Source: Nocardioides sp. (GTDB taxonomy: Bacteria; Actinomycetota; Actinomycetes; Propionibacteriales; Nocardioidaceae). Taken from it: DNA of 64,000 bases. The position numbers and the translations under genes are program-made. This document shows, in pieces, positions 19,440-28,865 of the stretch (the first letter of the stretch is position 1; every line of letters starts with the position of its first letter). The DNA lies in assembly GCA_020636915.1 (NCBI GenBank), contig JACJWV010000008.1:62001-126000 (forward strand), written 5' to 3'. Below the pieces are notes generated by a model. That model made no database searches and had not been told where the DNA came from. It saw nothing but the letters and a program-made list of their open reading frames with translations.

Positions 19440-20669
19440 GTGGTGACTAGCCATCAGTGGGGCCGCGTCGACGACGACGGCACCGTCTATGTCAAGACCG
19501 CCGACGGGGAGCGCTCCGTGGGCCAGTACCCCGAGGGCAGCCCCGAGGAGGCGCTGGCGTTCTTCACCGAGCGCTACGACGCCCTCGCCTTCGAGGTGGG
19601 ACTGCTCGAGCAGCGGATCAAGTCAGGCGTGATGTCGCCGGACGAGGCCGCGTCCTCCGTGCGCACGGTCCGTTCCCAGGTCGTCGACGCACACGCGGTG
19701 GGCGACCTCGCCTCGCTCGTGGAGCGCCTCGACGCGCTCTCCCCCGTCCTCGACAGCCAGCGGGAGGCCCGCAAGGCCGAGCGCGCGCAGCGGTCGGCCG
19801 AGGCCCGCACCGCCAAGGAGCAGATCGTCACCGAGGCCGAGCGACTCGCCGAGGGGACCGACTGGCGCAACGGGGCGAACCGGATGCGCGAGCTCCTCGA
19901 CGAGTGGAAAGCGCTCCCCCGCATCGACCGGGCCTCCGACGACGCGCTCTGGCGACGCTTCTCGACCGCCCGGACCGCCTACACGCGGCGCCGCAAGGTG
20001 CACTTCGCCGAGCAGCACGAGAAGCGCGACCAGGCGCGGGCGATCAAGGAGCGCCTGGCCACCGAGGCCGAGGACCTCGCCACGTCGACCGACTGGGGCC
20101 CCACGGCGGGCCGCTACCGCGAGCTGATGCGCCAGTGGAAGGCCGCCGGGCCGGCGCCGCGCGACGTCGACGACGCCTTGTGGAAGCGGTTCCGCGGTGC
20201 GCAGGACCAGTTCTTCGGCGCCCGCGACGCGGCCGCCGCCGAGCAGGACCAGGAGTTCGCCGCCAACGCCGTGGTCAAGGAGCAGCTGCTGGTCGAGGCG
20301 GAGGCGCTGCTCCCGGTCGAGGACATCGAGGCCGCCAAGAAGGCCTTCCGCGACATCGCCGACCGCTGGGACGCGGCCGGCAAGGTGCCGCGCGACCGGA
20401 TGCGGGAGCTCGAGGGTCGGCTGCGCCGGGTCGAGCAGGAGATCCGTGGGGTCGAGGACGAGCAGTGGCGTCGCTCGGACCCGGAGAAGTCCGCTCGCGC
20501 CGACGACATGGTGTCCAAGCTGGAGGCGGCGATCGCCCAGGTCGAGGCCGACCTGGACAAGGCTCGCGCCGCCGGCAACGACAAGACGGTCCGCGAGCTC
20601 GAGGAGAACCTGGAGTCGCGCCGCTCGTTCCTCGAGATGGCCAAGCGCGCCAGCGCCGACTTCTCCTGA
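19440..20669 (+). CDS. DUF349 domain coiled-coil protein
   Basis: A protein of 409 residues, rich in Glu, Arg and Ala. It has an N-terminal region (1-110), then three DUF349 repeats recognised by W-K-x-hydrophobic patterns (DWRNGANRMRELLDEWKAL, DWGPTAGRYRELMRQWKAAG, and a third near 300-330), and a C-terminal coiled coil (about 335-400). The biochemical role is unknown. It lies beside rel, as in many actinobacteria. Start may be GTG at 19440 or the next GTG at 19443. It converges with rel, with a terminator between. Confidence 0.88.
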   Translation: MVTSHQWGRVDDDGTVYVKTADGERSVGQYPEGSPEEALAFFTERYDALAFEVGLLEQRIKSGVMSPDEAASSVRTVRSQVVDAHAVGDLASLVERLDALSPVLDSQREARKAERAQRSAEARTAKEQIVTEAERLAEGTDWRNGANRMRELLDEWKALPRIDRASDDALWRRFSTARTAYTRRRKVHFAEQHEKRDQARAIKERLATEAEDLATSTDWGPTAGRYRELMRQWKAAGPAPRDVDDALWKRFRGAQDQFFGARDAAAAEQDQEFAANAVVKEQLLVEAEALLPVEDIEAAKKAFRDIADRWDAAGKVPRDRMRELEGRLRRVEQEIRGVEDEQWRRSDPEKSARADDMVSKLEAAIAQVEADLDKARAAGNDKTVRELEENLESRRSFLEMAKRASADFS

Positions 20670-20683
20670 GTCGTGGTCGCGAG

Positions 20684-20831
20684 CGTGCTCGCGAGCACGA
20701 ACCGAAGGAGGTCGAGCGAGCGCGCGGCCGAGCGTGCGAGGCCGCGACCGCGGGTCGAGACCTGAGCCGTCGTCGCGACTCGGTGAACCGGACGGCTCCG
20801 GTGGGCTCGAGGTCGCTCGCGAGCCCACCGG
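20684..20831. terminator. palindrome and convergent terminator between DUF349 gene and rel
   Basis: A 16-nt perfect palindrome, CGTGCTCGCGAGCACG, lies at 20684-20699. A hairpin with a 12-bp perfect stem (20798-20809 with 20820-20831) and a 10-nt loop lies close to the rel stop. Both are between two converging genes and fit a bidirectional terminator. The 209-nt gap holds no credible gene. Confidence 0.65.
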
Positions 20832-20878
20832 GCCGCGCGGTCCAGACCTGCCGCCCTAGACCGGGTGGCGCCAGGCCG

Positions 20879-23185
20879 CTACTGCGTGACTCGGTACGCG
20901 TCGAAGACGCCGGGCACCGAGCGCACCGCCTTCAGCACGGTGTCGAGGTGCTTGGCCTCGGCCATCTCGAAGGTGAAGCGGCTCTTGGCCACCCGGTCGC
21001 GGGTGGTGGAGAGGTTGGCGCTGAGGATGTCCACGTGGGCGTCGGAGAGCGCCATGGTGATGTCGGAGAGCAGCCGGGCGCGGTCCAGCGCCTCGACCTG
21101 GATGTTGACCAGGAAGCTGGACTGCCCGGTCGGGGCCCACTCGACCTCGATCAGGCGCTCGGGGTGCGCTTGGAGGCTCCCGGCGTTCGTGCAGCTGCGG
21201 CGGTGCACCGACACCCCGCCTCCCTTGGTCACGAACCCCAGGATCGGGTCCGGCGGCACCGGCGTGCAGCACTTCGCGAGCTTCACCCACACGTCCGGTG
21301 CGCCCTTGACGATGACGCCGGCGTCGCCGCCGGGCTGGACCTTGGACCGGCCCCGGCGGCCGGTGATCGTCACCGCCTCGGCGAGGTCCTCCTGCGCGCC
21401 CTCGTCGCCCCCGTGCAGGTCGATGACGCGGCGCACGACGGCCTGGGCCGACAGGTTCCCCTCCCCGACCGCGGCGTAGAGCGCGGACACGTCGGTCAGC
21501 TTGAAGTGGGCGGCGGCGAGCATCAGCGTCTCGTGGGACATCACCCGCTTGAGCGGGAGTCCCTCCTTGCGCATCAGCTTGGCGATCTGCTCCTTGCCGC
21601 GCTCGATCGCCTCCTCGCGCCGCTCCTTGGTGAACCACTGGCGGATCTTCGAGCGTGCCCGCGGCGACTTGACGAAGGCGAGCCAGTCGCGGGACGGACC
21701 GGCGGTCGGCGACTTGGAAGTGAAGACCTCCACGACGTCGCCGTTCTCGAGCCCCGACTCCAGCGGCACCAGCCTGCCGTTGACCCGGGCGCCGATCGTG
21801 TGGTGGCCGACCTCGGTGTGCACGGCGTAGGCGAAGTCGACCGGCGTGGCCCCAGTGGGGAGTGCGATCACGTCGCCGCGCGGGGTGAACACGTAGACCT
21901 CGGCACGGTTGATCTCGAAACGGAGCGACTCGAGGAACTCCCCCGGGTCCTCGACCTCGTTCTGCCAGTCCAGCAGCTGGCGGACCCAGGTCATGTCGTC
22001 GAGGTCCCCGGCCCGCTCGGTGTCGATCCCCGCGCGGCCGTCCTCCTTGTACTTCCAGTGCGCGGCCACGCCGTACTCGGCGCGCCGGTGCATCGCGAAG
22101 GTGCGGATCTGGAGCTCGACCGGCTTGCCCTGCGGTCCGATCACCGTCGTGTGCAGCGACTGGTACATGTTGAACTTCGGCATCGCGATGTAGTCCTTGA
22201 ACCGGCCCAGGACCGGGTTCCACCGCGCGTGCAGGATGCCGAGGACCGAGTAGCAGTCGCGGTCGTTCTCGACCAGGACCCGGATGCCGACCAGGTCGTA
22301 GATGTCGGAGAAGTCGCGGCCCCCGACGATCATCTTCTGGTAGATCGAGTAGTAGTGCTTCGGCCGGCCGGTGACCGTCGCCTTGACCTTCGCTTCGCGC
22401 AGGTCGGCCTCCACCTGGGCGATCACCTCGGCCAGGAACTGGTCGCGCGACGGCGCCCGCTCGGCCACCATCCGCACGATCTCGTCGTAGATCTTGGGGT
22501 GCAGGGTGGCGAACGCGAGGTCCTCGAGCTCCCACTTGATGGTGTTCATGCCCAGCCGGTGGGCCAGCGGCGCGTAGATGTCGAGGGTCTCGCGGGCGAC
22601 CCGCTCCTGGGTCTCCTGCCGCACGTAGCGCAGCGTCCGCATGTTGTGGAGGCGGTCGGCGAGCTTGATGACCAGCACCCGGATGTCGCGCGACATCGCG
22701 ACGATCATCTTGCGGATGGTCTCCGCCTGCGCGGAGTCGCCGTACTTGACCTTGTCGAGCTTGGTGACGCCGTCGACGAGCTGGGCGATCTCGTCGCCGA
22801 AGTCCTGGCGGACCTGGTCGAGCGTGTACGGCGTATCCTCCACCGTGTCGTGCAGGAGGGCCGCGGCCAGGGTCGACTCGGTCATGCCGATGTCGGCGAG
22901 GATCGTCGTCACCGCGAGCGGGTGGGTGATGTAGGGGTCACCGCTCTTGCGGGTCTGGGTGCCGTGCATCTTCTCGGCGGTGACGTAGGCGCGCTCGAGC
23001 AGCGCGAGGTCGGCCTTGGGGTGGTTGGCGCGCACCGACCGGAACAGGGGCTCCAGCACCGGGTTGGCGCTCTGCCCGCGGGTGCCCATGCGGGCGAGCC
23101 TGGCCCGCATGCTGCGGGTCGACGACGTCGTCTCCGGCGCGCGCCGCTCCCGCTCGTCTGGCGGTGCGGTGCGCTCCTCGGTCAC
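20879..23185 (-). CDS. rel: bifunctional (p)ppGpp synthetase/hydrolase (RelA/SpoT family)
   Basis: Makes and degrades the stringent-response alarmone. The 768 residues contain the HD hydrolase domain (His112-Asp113 in LLHDTVEDTPYT), the synthetase domain (GRFKDYIAMPK, MYQSLHTTV), TGS (about 425-490, FTPRGDVIALPTGATPVDFAY), a helical/zinc-finger region (AKCCTPVPPDPI) and a C-terminal ACT domain. Both catalytic centres look intact, as expected for the single long Rel of actinobacteria. It lies downstream of apt. Confidence 0.96.
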   Translation of the reverse strand: MTEERTAPPDERERRAPETTSSTRSMRARLARMGTRGQSANPVLEPLFRSVRANHPKADLALLERAYVTAEKMHGTQTRKSGDPYITHPLAVTTILADIGMTESTLAAALLHDTVEDTPYTLDQVRQDFGDEIAQLVDGVTKLDKVKYGDSAQAETIRKMIVAMSRDIRVLVIKLADRLHNMRTLRYVRQETQERVARETLDIYAPLAHRLGMNTIKWELEDLAFATLHPKIYDEIVRMVAERAPSRDQFLAEVIAQVEADLREAKVKATVTGRPKHYYSIYQKMIVGGRDFSDIYDLVGIRVLVENDRDCYSVLGILHARWNPVLGRFKDYIAMPKFNMYQSLHTTVIGPQGKPVELQIRTFAMHRRAEYGVAAHWKYKEDGRAGIDTERAGDLDDMTWVRQLLDWQNEVEDPGEFLESLRFEINRAEVYVFTPRGDVIALPTGATPVDFAYAVHTEVGHHTIGARVNGRLVPLESGLENGDVVEVFTSKSPTAGPSRDWLAFVKSPRARSKIRQWFTKERREEAIERGKEQIAKLMRKEGLPLKRVMSHETLMLAAAHFKLTDVSALYAAVGEGNLSAQAVVRRVIDLHGGDEGAQEDLAEAVTITGRRGRSKVQPGGDAGVIVKGAPDVWVKLAKCCTPVPPDPILGFVTKGGGVSVHRRSCTNAGSLQAHPERLIEVEWAPTGQSSFLVNIQVEALDRARLLSDITMALSDAHVDILSANLSTTRDRVAKSRFTFEMAEAKHLDTVLKAVRSVPGVFDAYRVTQ

Positions 23186-23204
23186 GTCGTCAGTCTACGT
23201 TCGC

Positions 23205-23783
23205 TCACACGGTCAGGAGGCTGGTCACGGGTACGTCGCCGAGCGCCTCGCGTCCGGGGAGGAACCCGAGCTCCATCAGGACCGCGATCCCGTGCACCGC
23301 CGCGCCGCACCTCTCGACCAGGTCGGCCGTCGCCCGGGCTGTCCCGCCGGTGGCGAGCACGTCGTCGACGAGGAGCACCCGGTCCCCCGGCTGCAGGGAG
23401 TCGCGGTGGACCTCGAGGGTCGCCTCGCCGTACTCCAGCGCGTAGGACACCGCGTGGGTGTCGCGCGGCAGCTTGCCGGCCTTGCGGACCGGGACGAACC
23501 CGACGCCGAGGGCCAGCGCCACCGGAGCACCCAGGATGAATCCCCGCGACTCCATGCCCAGGACCTTGTCGACCACCGGGGCGCCGTCCTGCGCACGCGC
23601 CGGCGCCGCGAGCGCCTCGACGACCTCGCTCAGCGCGGCGTGGTCGGCCAGCAGCGGGGTGATGTCCTTGAAGAGGATCCCGGGCTCGGGGAAGTCGGCG
23701 ACGTCGGTGATGAGCCCGAGGGCGCCGGCCAGTCCCGGCCCGACCTCCCCCGGCCCGGGCTCCCCCGGCCCGGGCTCAGCCAT
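23205..23783 (-). CDS. apt: adenine phosphoribosyltransferase
   Basis: Salvages adenine to AMP using PRPP. The 192 residues have the PRPP loop VLLVDDVLATGGTA near residue 127-140 and the family segments FPEPGILFKDITPLL and LGMESRGFILG. A Gly/Pro-rich N-terminal 15 residues precede the core and could be trimmed by an internal start. It lies between secF (10 nt) and rel (19 nt), the conserved secDF-apt-rel arrangement. Confidence 0.95.
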   Translation of the reverse strand: MAEPGPGEPGPGEVGPGLAGALGLITDVADFPEPGILFKDITPLLADHAALSEVVEALAAPARAQDGAPVVDKVLGMESRGFILGAPVALALGVGFVPVRKAGKLPRDTHAVSYALEYGEATLEVHRDSLQPGDRVLLVDDVLATGGTARATADLVERCGAAVHGIAVLMELGFLPGREALGDVPVTSLLTV

Positions 23784-23792
23784 GCCGAGGAG

Positions 23793-25031
23793 TCACTTCT
23801 TGCCCCGCTTGGAGCGCGCCTGCCGGGTCGGCTGCTGCCGACCGGACGCGGCGCTCTGCTGAACCGGACGGGTCGGTGCGGGTGCGATCCGCCCGCGCCC
23901 CATCGCCTCCGGTGCGCGCGGTGGCCGCGCGGACCCGCCGGAGACCGGAGCACCCTCCTCGTCCTCGTCGAAGCCCGGCTCGTCCTCCACCGGCATGTCC
24001 TCGGTGAACGTGGGGACCGCGGCGTAGCGGTCGGCCTCGAGCGCCTTGCGGCGCTGGGCGGCGCGCCGCTCGGCCTGCTGGACGGCGGTCTCGTTGGACT
24101 TCATCTGCACCAGCAGCGGCGTCGCGATGAAGATCGAGGAGTAGGCGCCGGCGGCCATGCCGACGAACAGGGCCAGCGCGAGGTCCTTCAGGGTGCTCGC
24201 GCCGAGCTGGACCGCACCGACGTAGAGGATCGCCCCGACCGGGATGAGCGCGACGATCGAGGTGTTGATCGACCGCACCAGCGTCTGGTTCACCGCGAGG
24301 TTCGCCGCCTCGGCGTACGACTGCCGGCTCTCGCGGAGGTTCTTGGTGTTCTCACGCACCTTGTCGAACACCACGACGGTGTCGTAGAGCGAGAACCCGA
24401 GGATGGTCAGGATGCCGGTGACCGTCGCGGGCGTGACCTCGAAGCCGGAGAGGGCGTAGACACCGACCGTGATGACGATGTCGTGGGCGAGCGCCACGAT
24501 GGCGGCGACCGACATCTTCCACTCGCGGAAGTACGCCCAGATGAACAGCACGACGAGCACCAGGAAGACCACGAGGCCGATGGCCGACCGCTTCGCGATC
24601 TCCTTGCCCCAGCTGGGCCCGATCTCCGTGGGGTTCACGTCCCCCGGGTCGACGCCGGTGGTCTCCTGGATGACCGTGGCGATCTCCCGGCTCTCCGCGG
24701 CGGTGACCGGCTTGACCTGCACCAGGATGCCGTCGTTGCCGCTCGTGGTCACGACCGGCTGCTGGGCGGCGTCGAAGCCGGTGCCCGCCACCGCGTCGCG
24801 CAGGTCGTCGACCGCGGACTGCTGCATCGACCCGGCCGGGACGTTGACGACCTTGTACTCGGCTCCGCCGACGAACTCGATGCCCATGTCGAGGCCCTTG
24901 ACGGCCACGCCGAGCACGGCGAGCACCATGATGACCCCGGAGATCGAGTACCAGAGCCACTTGCGGCCGACGAAGTTGATGGACTTGCGACCCGTGTAGA
25001 GGTCGTTGCCCATCCGCGAGAACTTGCCCAT
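23793..25031 (-). CDS. secF: protein translocase subunit SecF
   Basis: Proton-driven accessory subunit that helps preproteins leave the Sec channel. The 412 residues comprise a first membrane segment (about 28-48), a periplasmic domain (50-150) and five further membrane segments, including DTVVVFDKVREN, the SecF counterpart of the RND motif. The last 120 residues are a hydrophilic, Pro/Arg-rich cytoplasmic tail typical of actinobacterial SecF. ATG overlaps the secD stop by one base. Confidence 0.95.
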   Translation of the reverse strand: MGKFSRMGNDLYTGRKSINFVGRKWLWYSISGVIMVLAVLGVAVKGLDMGIEFVGGAEYKVVNVPAGSMQQSAVDDLRDAVAGTGFDAAQQPVVTTSGNDGILVQVKPVTAAESREIATVIQETTGVDPGDVNPTEIGPSWGKEIAKRSAIGLVVFLVLVVLFIWAYFREWKMSVAAIVALAHDIVITVGVYALSGFEVTPATVTGILTILGFSLYDTVVVFDKVRENTKNLRESRQSYAEAANLAVNQTLVRSINTSIVALIPVGAILYVGAVQLGASTLKDLALALFVGMAAGAYSSIFIATPLLVQMKSNETAVQQAERRAAQRRKALEADRYAAVPTFTEDMPVEDEPGFDEDEEGAPVSGGSARPPRAPEAMGRGRIAPAPTRPVQQSAASGRQQPTRQARSKRGKK

Positions 25032-26746
25032 CAGGCTCGACCCCCTGCAGTCGCGACGCGGTCCACCCCGAGCGTCTCGGCGCTGAGTCCGGACAGCTTG
25101 TGGCCGCTGTTGAAGAACTTGTACCGGGCCAGGAGGGTCACCATCGGGTGGGTGAACCAGAAGAAGATGGCCAGGTCGATCAGTGTGGAGAGGCCGAGGG
25201 CGAACGCGAAGCCCTTCACCACACCGGCGGCGAAGATGTAGAGCACCACGGCCGCGAGCAACGACACGGTGTCGGCAGCCAGGCAGGTGTTCCGCGCGCG
25301 CTTCCAGCCCGCCTGCACCGCGACGCGCATCGACTTCCCGTCGCGCATCTCGTCGCGGATGCGCTCGAAGTAGACGATGAACGAGTCGGCGGTGATGCCC
25401 ACCGCGACGATCAGGCCGGCGATGCCGGGCAGGGTCAGCGTGAAGCCGGCGGTGTGGCCCAGGAGCAGCACCATCGCGTAGGTGACGGCGGCGGCCACGA
25501 TGAGCGAGGCGATCACGACCAGACCCAGGCCGCGGTAGTAGAGCAGGCAGTAGAGCATCACCAGCAGCAGGCCGAGCAGGCCCGCGGTGATGCCCGCGGT
25601 GAGCTGGTCGCCGGCGAGCGAGGCACCGATCTGCTCCACCGAGATGCCGTCCTTCTCGAAGGCGATCGGCAGGGCGCCGTACTTGAGGCTCGTGGCCAGG
25701 CTCTTGGCCGAGGTCTCGGTGAAGTTGCCGCTGATCTGGGCGTCACCGTTGGTGATGACACCGTTGAACGTCGGCGCCGAGATCACCATGCCGTCGAGCA
25801 CGATCGCGAACTGCTTCTCGGTGCCGACCATGTTCTGCGACAGGTCGGCGAACACCTGCTTGCCCTGACCGCCGATGGAGAGGTCGACCTGCCAGGCCAC
25901 CTGGTTCTGCGGCACGCCCGCGTTGGCGCTGGTCAGGTCGGTGCCCTCGACCGCGGCCGGCGAGAGGAGGTACTTGGTCGCTGCGTCGTCCTCGGTGCCA
26001 CAGGTGACCAGCCACGTGTCCGCGTCGTCCTGGACCGGCTTGTCCGAGGGGCAGCTGTACTTGTTGAACGCGGCGATCGCGTCCTGAGGCGGGTTGTTCT
26101 GGAACGCCAGAGCGGACTTGGCCGGGTCGTGGGAGTCCGACGACGACGAGGTCGGTGACGAGGTCGGCGACGGGGTGTCGGACCCGCTCGGGTCCTGGCT
26201 GGCAGACGGGCTGGCAGACGGGCTGGCAGACGGGCTGGCCGACGCCGACGGCTTCTTGGGGGCCAGGAAGCCCGGCCGGCTCTTCGGGCTGCCGCTCGGC
26301 TTGCTCGAGGGCTTGCTCGACGGGTTCGCCGAGCCGCTGGGCTCCGGGACCTGGGGTGTCGTCGCCGTGGCGCACGGGCCGGGGTTCTGGCTGGTGCACG
26401 CGACCGTGCGGAACCGCAGCTGGGCGGTGCGGGTCACCGTGTCGACCAGGCTGTTCGAGGTGTCGCCCGGGATCTCGACGACGATGTACTTGCTGCCCTG
26501 CGTCGTCACCTCGGCCTCGGTAACACCGGAGCCGTTGACGCGCTGGTCGATGATGGCGGCCGCCTCGTTGAGGTTGTCCTTCGTCGGGCTGCCGGACGCG
26601 ATCATCGTGATCCGGGTGCCGCCCTTGAGGTCCAGGCCGAGGGCCGGCTTCCAGGTGCCGCCGATCACCACGAGACCGTAGGAGATCGCCACCACGAGGA
26701 AGAACACCACGAGGGTGCGCCCCGGGCGGGCGGTCTTGCGAGCCAT
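25031..26746 (-). CDS. secD: protein translocase subunit SecD
   Basis: Partner of SecF. The 571 residues have an N-terminal membrane segment (about 10-30), DLKGGTRITM, a large periplasmic part, and five C-terminal membrane segments with GITADSFIVYFERIRDE. The periplasmic part is interrupted near residues 125-210 by a low-complexity Ser/Pro/Ala stretch encoded partly by a 12-bp tandem repeat. Such Pro/Ser inserts occur in actinobacterial SecD. It lies 2 nt after yajC. Confidence 0.95.
   Translation of the reverse strand: MARKTARPGRTLVVFFLVVAISYGLVVIGGTWKPALGLDLKGGTRITMIASGSPTKDNLNEAAAIIDQRVNGSGVTEAEVTTQGSKYIVVEIPGDTSNSLVDTVTRTAQLRFRTVACTSQNPGPCATATTPQVPEPSGSANPSSKPSSKPSGSPKSRPGFLAPKKPSASASPSASPSASPSASQDPSGSDTPSPTSSPTSSSSDSHDPAKSALAFQNNPPQDAIAAFNKYSCPSDKPVQDDADTWLVTCGTEDDAATKYLLSPAAVEGTDLTSANAGVPQNQVAWQVDLSIGGQGKQVFADLSQNMVGTEKQFAIVLDGMVISAPTFNGVITNGDAQISGNFTETSAKSLATSLKYGALPIAFEKDGISVEQIGASLAGDQLTAGITAGLLGLLLVMLYCLLYYRGLGLVVIASLIVAAAVTYAMVLLLGHTAGFTLTLPGIAGLIVAVGITADSFIVYFERIRDEMRDGKSMRVAVQAGWKRARNTCLAADTVSLLAAVVLYIFAAGVVKGFAFALGLSTLIDLAIFFWFTHPMVTLLARYKFFNSGHKLSGLSAETLGVDRVATAGGRA
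26197..26244. repeat. 12-bp tandem repeat inside secD
   Basis: Four copies of GGCTGGCAGACG (plus strand; the fourth has one change) encode repeated Ser-Ala-Ser-Pro units in the periplasmic low-complexity insert of SecD. Multiples of three keep the frame, so copy number could vary between strains. Confidence 0.9.
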
Positions 26747-26747
26747 C

Positions 26748-27068
26748 TCAGTTCTCCTCAGGTCCGGCCACGGCGCCGGGCTCGTCGTTCGTCGCGAGCT
26801 CGTCCTCCGGCTCGTCGACCTGGGTCACCACGCTGCCGACCGCCCCGCGGGCGACCTTCAGCACCACCCCGTCGGCGACCTGCAGCAGCAGGTGGTCGTC
26901 CTCGAGCTGGGCGACGGTGCCGTACACCCCCGAGGTGAGCACGACCTCGCTCCCCACGTCCAACGACGACTGCATGCGCCGGAGTTCCTTCTGGCGCTGC
27001 GAAGCCGGCCGGATGATGAAGAGCCAGAAGAGGAGGGCGATGCCGACGAGCGGCAGCACACTAAGCAC
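26748..27068 (-). CDS. yajC: preprotein translocase accessory subunit YajC
   Basis: Small Sec accessory protein of 106 residues: one membrane segment near the N-terminus (LVGIALLFWLFIIRPASQRQKE, about 6-27) followed by the YajC domain (DVGSEVVLTSGVYGTVAQL) and an acidic tail. It heads yajC-secD-secF. Its start lies 112 nt after the ruvB stop; that gap has no clear gene or hairpin. Confidence 0.93.
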   Translation of the reverse strand: MLSVLPLVGIALLFWLFIIRPASQRQKELRRMQSSLDVGSEVVLTSGVYGTVAQLEDDHLLLQVADGVVLKVARGAVGSVVTQVDEPEDELATNDEPGAVAGPEEN

Positions 27069-27180
27069 GAAACGACCTCACGAGCAGATGGGGAACAACG
27101 GTCCAGAGCGGACCGGTCGACGGGTCAGTCTAACCGTGAGGGTGGCGTAGGCCACGAATCCGGGGGTACGCGGCGCGACC

Positions 27181-28269
27181 TCACTCCTCGAAGAGGGTCG
27201 CGTCGCCCGTGGGCAGGGTCGGCGCCGGCGGCGGGTCGAGGTCGAGGTGCCGCCACGCGGCCGCGGTCGCGACGCGTCCGCGCGGGGTCCGCGCGAGGAA
27301 CCCGTTGCGCACCAGGAAAGGCTCGGCGACCTCCTCGACGGTCTCCCGCTCCTCCCCCACGGCGACCGCCAGCGTCGACACGCCGACCGGGCCGCCACCG
27401 AAGCGGCGGCACAGCACGTCGATGACCGCCCGGTCGAGGCGGTCGAGGCCGAGCTGGTCGACCTCGTAGAGGTCCAGTGCCGCGTGGGCCACGGGCAGGG
27501 TGACGATCCCGTCCGCCCGGACCTGGGCGTAGTCGCGCACCCGGCGCAGGAGGCGGTTGGCGATCCGGGGGGTTCCCCGGGAGCGGGAGGCGATCTCGGC
27601 GGTGCCGTCCGCACGGACGTCGACGCCGAGCAGGCGGGCCGACCGCTGCACGATCAGGTCGAGCTCCTCGGGCTCGTAGAACTCCAGGTGGGCGGTGAAG
27701 CCGAAGCGGTCGCGCAGCGGGCCCGGGAGCAGGCCCGAGCGCGTCGTGGCGCCCACGAGGGTGAACGGGGGGATCTCCAACGGGATCGCGGTGGCCCCGG
27801 GACCCTTGCCGATGACGACGTCGACGCGGAAGTCCTCCATCGCCATGTAGAGCATCTCCTCGGCCGGCCGCGACATCCGGTGGATCTCGTCGACGAAGAG
27901 GACGTCGCCCTCGTTCATCCCCGAGAGGATCGCGGCCAGGTCGCCGGCGTGGGTGATCGCGGGCCCGCTGGTCAGCCGGAGCGGCGCCCCCATCTCCTGG
28001 GCGATGATCATCGCCAGGGTCGTCTTCCCCAGCCCCGGCGGACCCGACAGCAGCACGTGGTCGGGCGCGCGGCCGCGCTGTCGCGCCGCCTCGAGCACCA
28101 GACCCAGCTGGTCGCGGACCCGGACCTGGCCGACGACCTCGTCGAGCGTCCGGGGACGCAGGGCCGCCTCGACCGCGCGCTCGTCACCCTCCGCCTCGGC
28201 GGCCGTGATCGAGTGCAGGTGGGCGGACTCCGCCGCCTCCAGCTCCTCCTCGTGGAACGGCATGGTCAC
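27181..28269 (-). CDS. ruvB: Holliday junction branch migration ATPase RuvB
   Basis: Motor of the RuvAB branch-migration complex. The 362 residues contain Walker A GPPGLGKTT (about 74-82), Walker B VLFVDEIHR, the arginine-finger region (GATTRSGLLPGPLRDRFG), and the C-terminal winged helix. The GTG at 28267-28269 overlaps the ruvA stop by 4 nt; an ATG two codons later is an alternative. Confidence 0.96.
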   Translation of the reverse strand: MTMPFHEEELEAAESAHLHSITAAEAEGDERAVEAALRPRTLDEVVGQVRVRDQLGLVLEAARQRGRAPDHVLLSGPPGLGKTTLAMIIAQEMGAPLRLTSGPAITHAGDLAAILSGMNEGDVLFVDEIHRMSRPAEEMLYMAMEDFRVDVVIGKGPGATAIPLEIPPFTLVGATTRSGLLPGPLRDRFGFTAHLEFYEPEELDLIVQRSARLLGVDVRADGTAEIASRSRGTPRIANRLLRRVRDYAQVRADGIVTLPVAHAALDLYEVDQLGLDRLDRAVIDVLCRRFGGGPVGVSTLAVAVGEERETVEEVAEPFLVRNGFLARTPRGRVATAAAWRHLDLDPPPAPTLPTGDATLFEE

Positions 28270-28865
28270 GCCTTGCTCAGGGTGCGCAGGGCGGCCCGCA
28301 GCAGCGCCGCGATGTCGGGCTGGTCACCGGCCTGTGGAGCCACGGCCTCGATCGCCTTCTCGGCGTCCCGGGCCGGCCAGCCCAGGCCGACCAGGCCCTG
28401 GTGGACCTGGTCGCGCCAGGGCGCGGTGGCCGCCGCGGGCGTCGTACGGCCGGGGCCGCCGGTCGGTGCTCCGATGCGGTCCTTGAGCTCGAGGATGATC
28501 CGCTGCGCACCCTTCTGGCCGATGCCCGGCACGCGCGTCAGGGTCTTGGCGTCGTCACCGGCGATGGCCCGTCGCAGGTCGTCGGGCGGCAGCACGGCGA
28601 GCATCGCCTGCGCGAGCTTCGGCCCCACCCCGGACGCGGTCTGCAGCAGCTCGAACGTCTGCTTCTCGTCCTCGTCCGCGAAGCCGAAGAGGGTCAGCGA
28701 GTCCTCGCGCACGACCATGCTGGTCGGCAGGGTCGCCTCCAGGCCGGGGCGGAGGGTCGCCAGGGTGCCGGGCGTGCACATGACCTCCAGCCCGACCCCG
28801 CCGACCTCCAGGACGGCGCTCGAGAGGGTCACGGCGGCCACCCGGCCGCGCACGAAGGCGATCAT
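28266..28865 (-). CDS. ruvA: Holliday junction branch migration protein RuvA
   Basis: Junction-binding subunit, 199 residues: OB-fold domain (1-63), tandem helix-hairpin-helix motifs (SGVGPKLAQAML; VPGIGQKGAQRIILEL) and a C-terminal RuvB-contact domain (about 150-199). The ATG at 28863-28865 was chosen because the family sequence MIAFVRG starts there and it forms an ATGA overlap with ruvC. The frame stays open upstream, but that is shadow coding of ruvC. Confidence 0.95.
   Translation of the reverse strand: MIAFVRGRVAAVTLSSAVLEVGGVGLEVMCTPGTLATLRPGLEATLPTSMVVREDSLTLFGFADEDEKQTFELLQTASGVGPKLAQAMLAVLPPDDLRRAIAGDDAKTLTRVPGIGQKGAQRIILELKDRIGAPTGGPGRTTPAAATAPWRDQVHQGLVGLGWPARDAEKAIEAVAPQAGDQPDIAALLRAALRTLSKA

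Noticed and set aside
16692..19454. Very long minus-strand frame across the hydrolase and protease genes
   Set aside because: Arg/Pro-rich shadow in another frame; only a short part near 17640-17750 carries the frameshifted linker of the real protease.
20684..20831. Small gene between the DUF349 gene and rel
   Set aside because: Only terminator-like palindromes; no frame with start, ribosome site and plausible composition.
26197..26244. CRISPR-like array
   Set aside because: 12-bp units with no spacers, in frame inside secD; no cas genes and no array elsewhere in the window.
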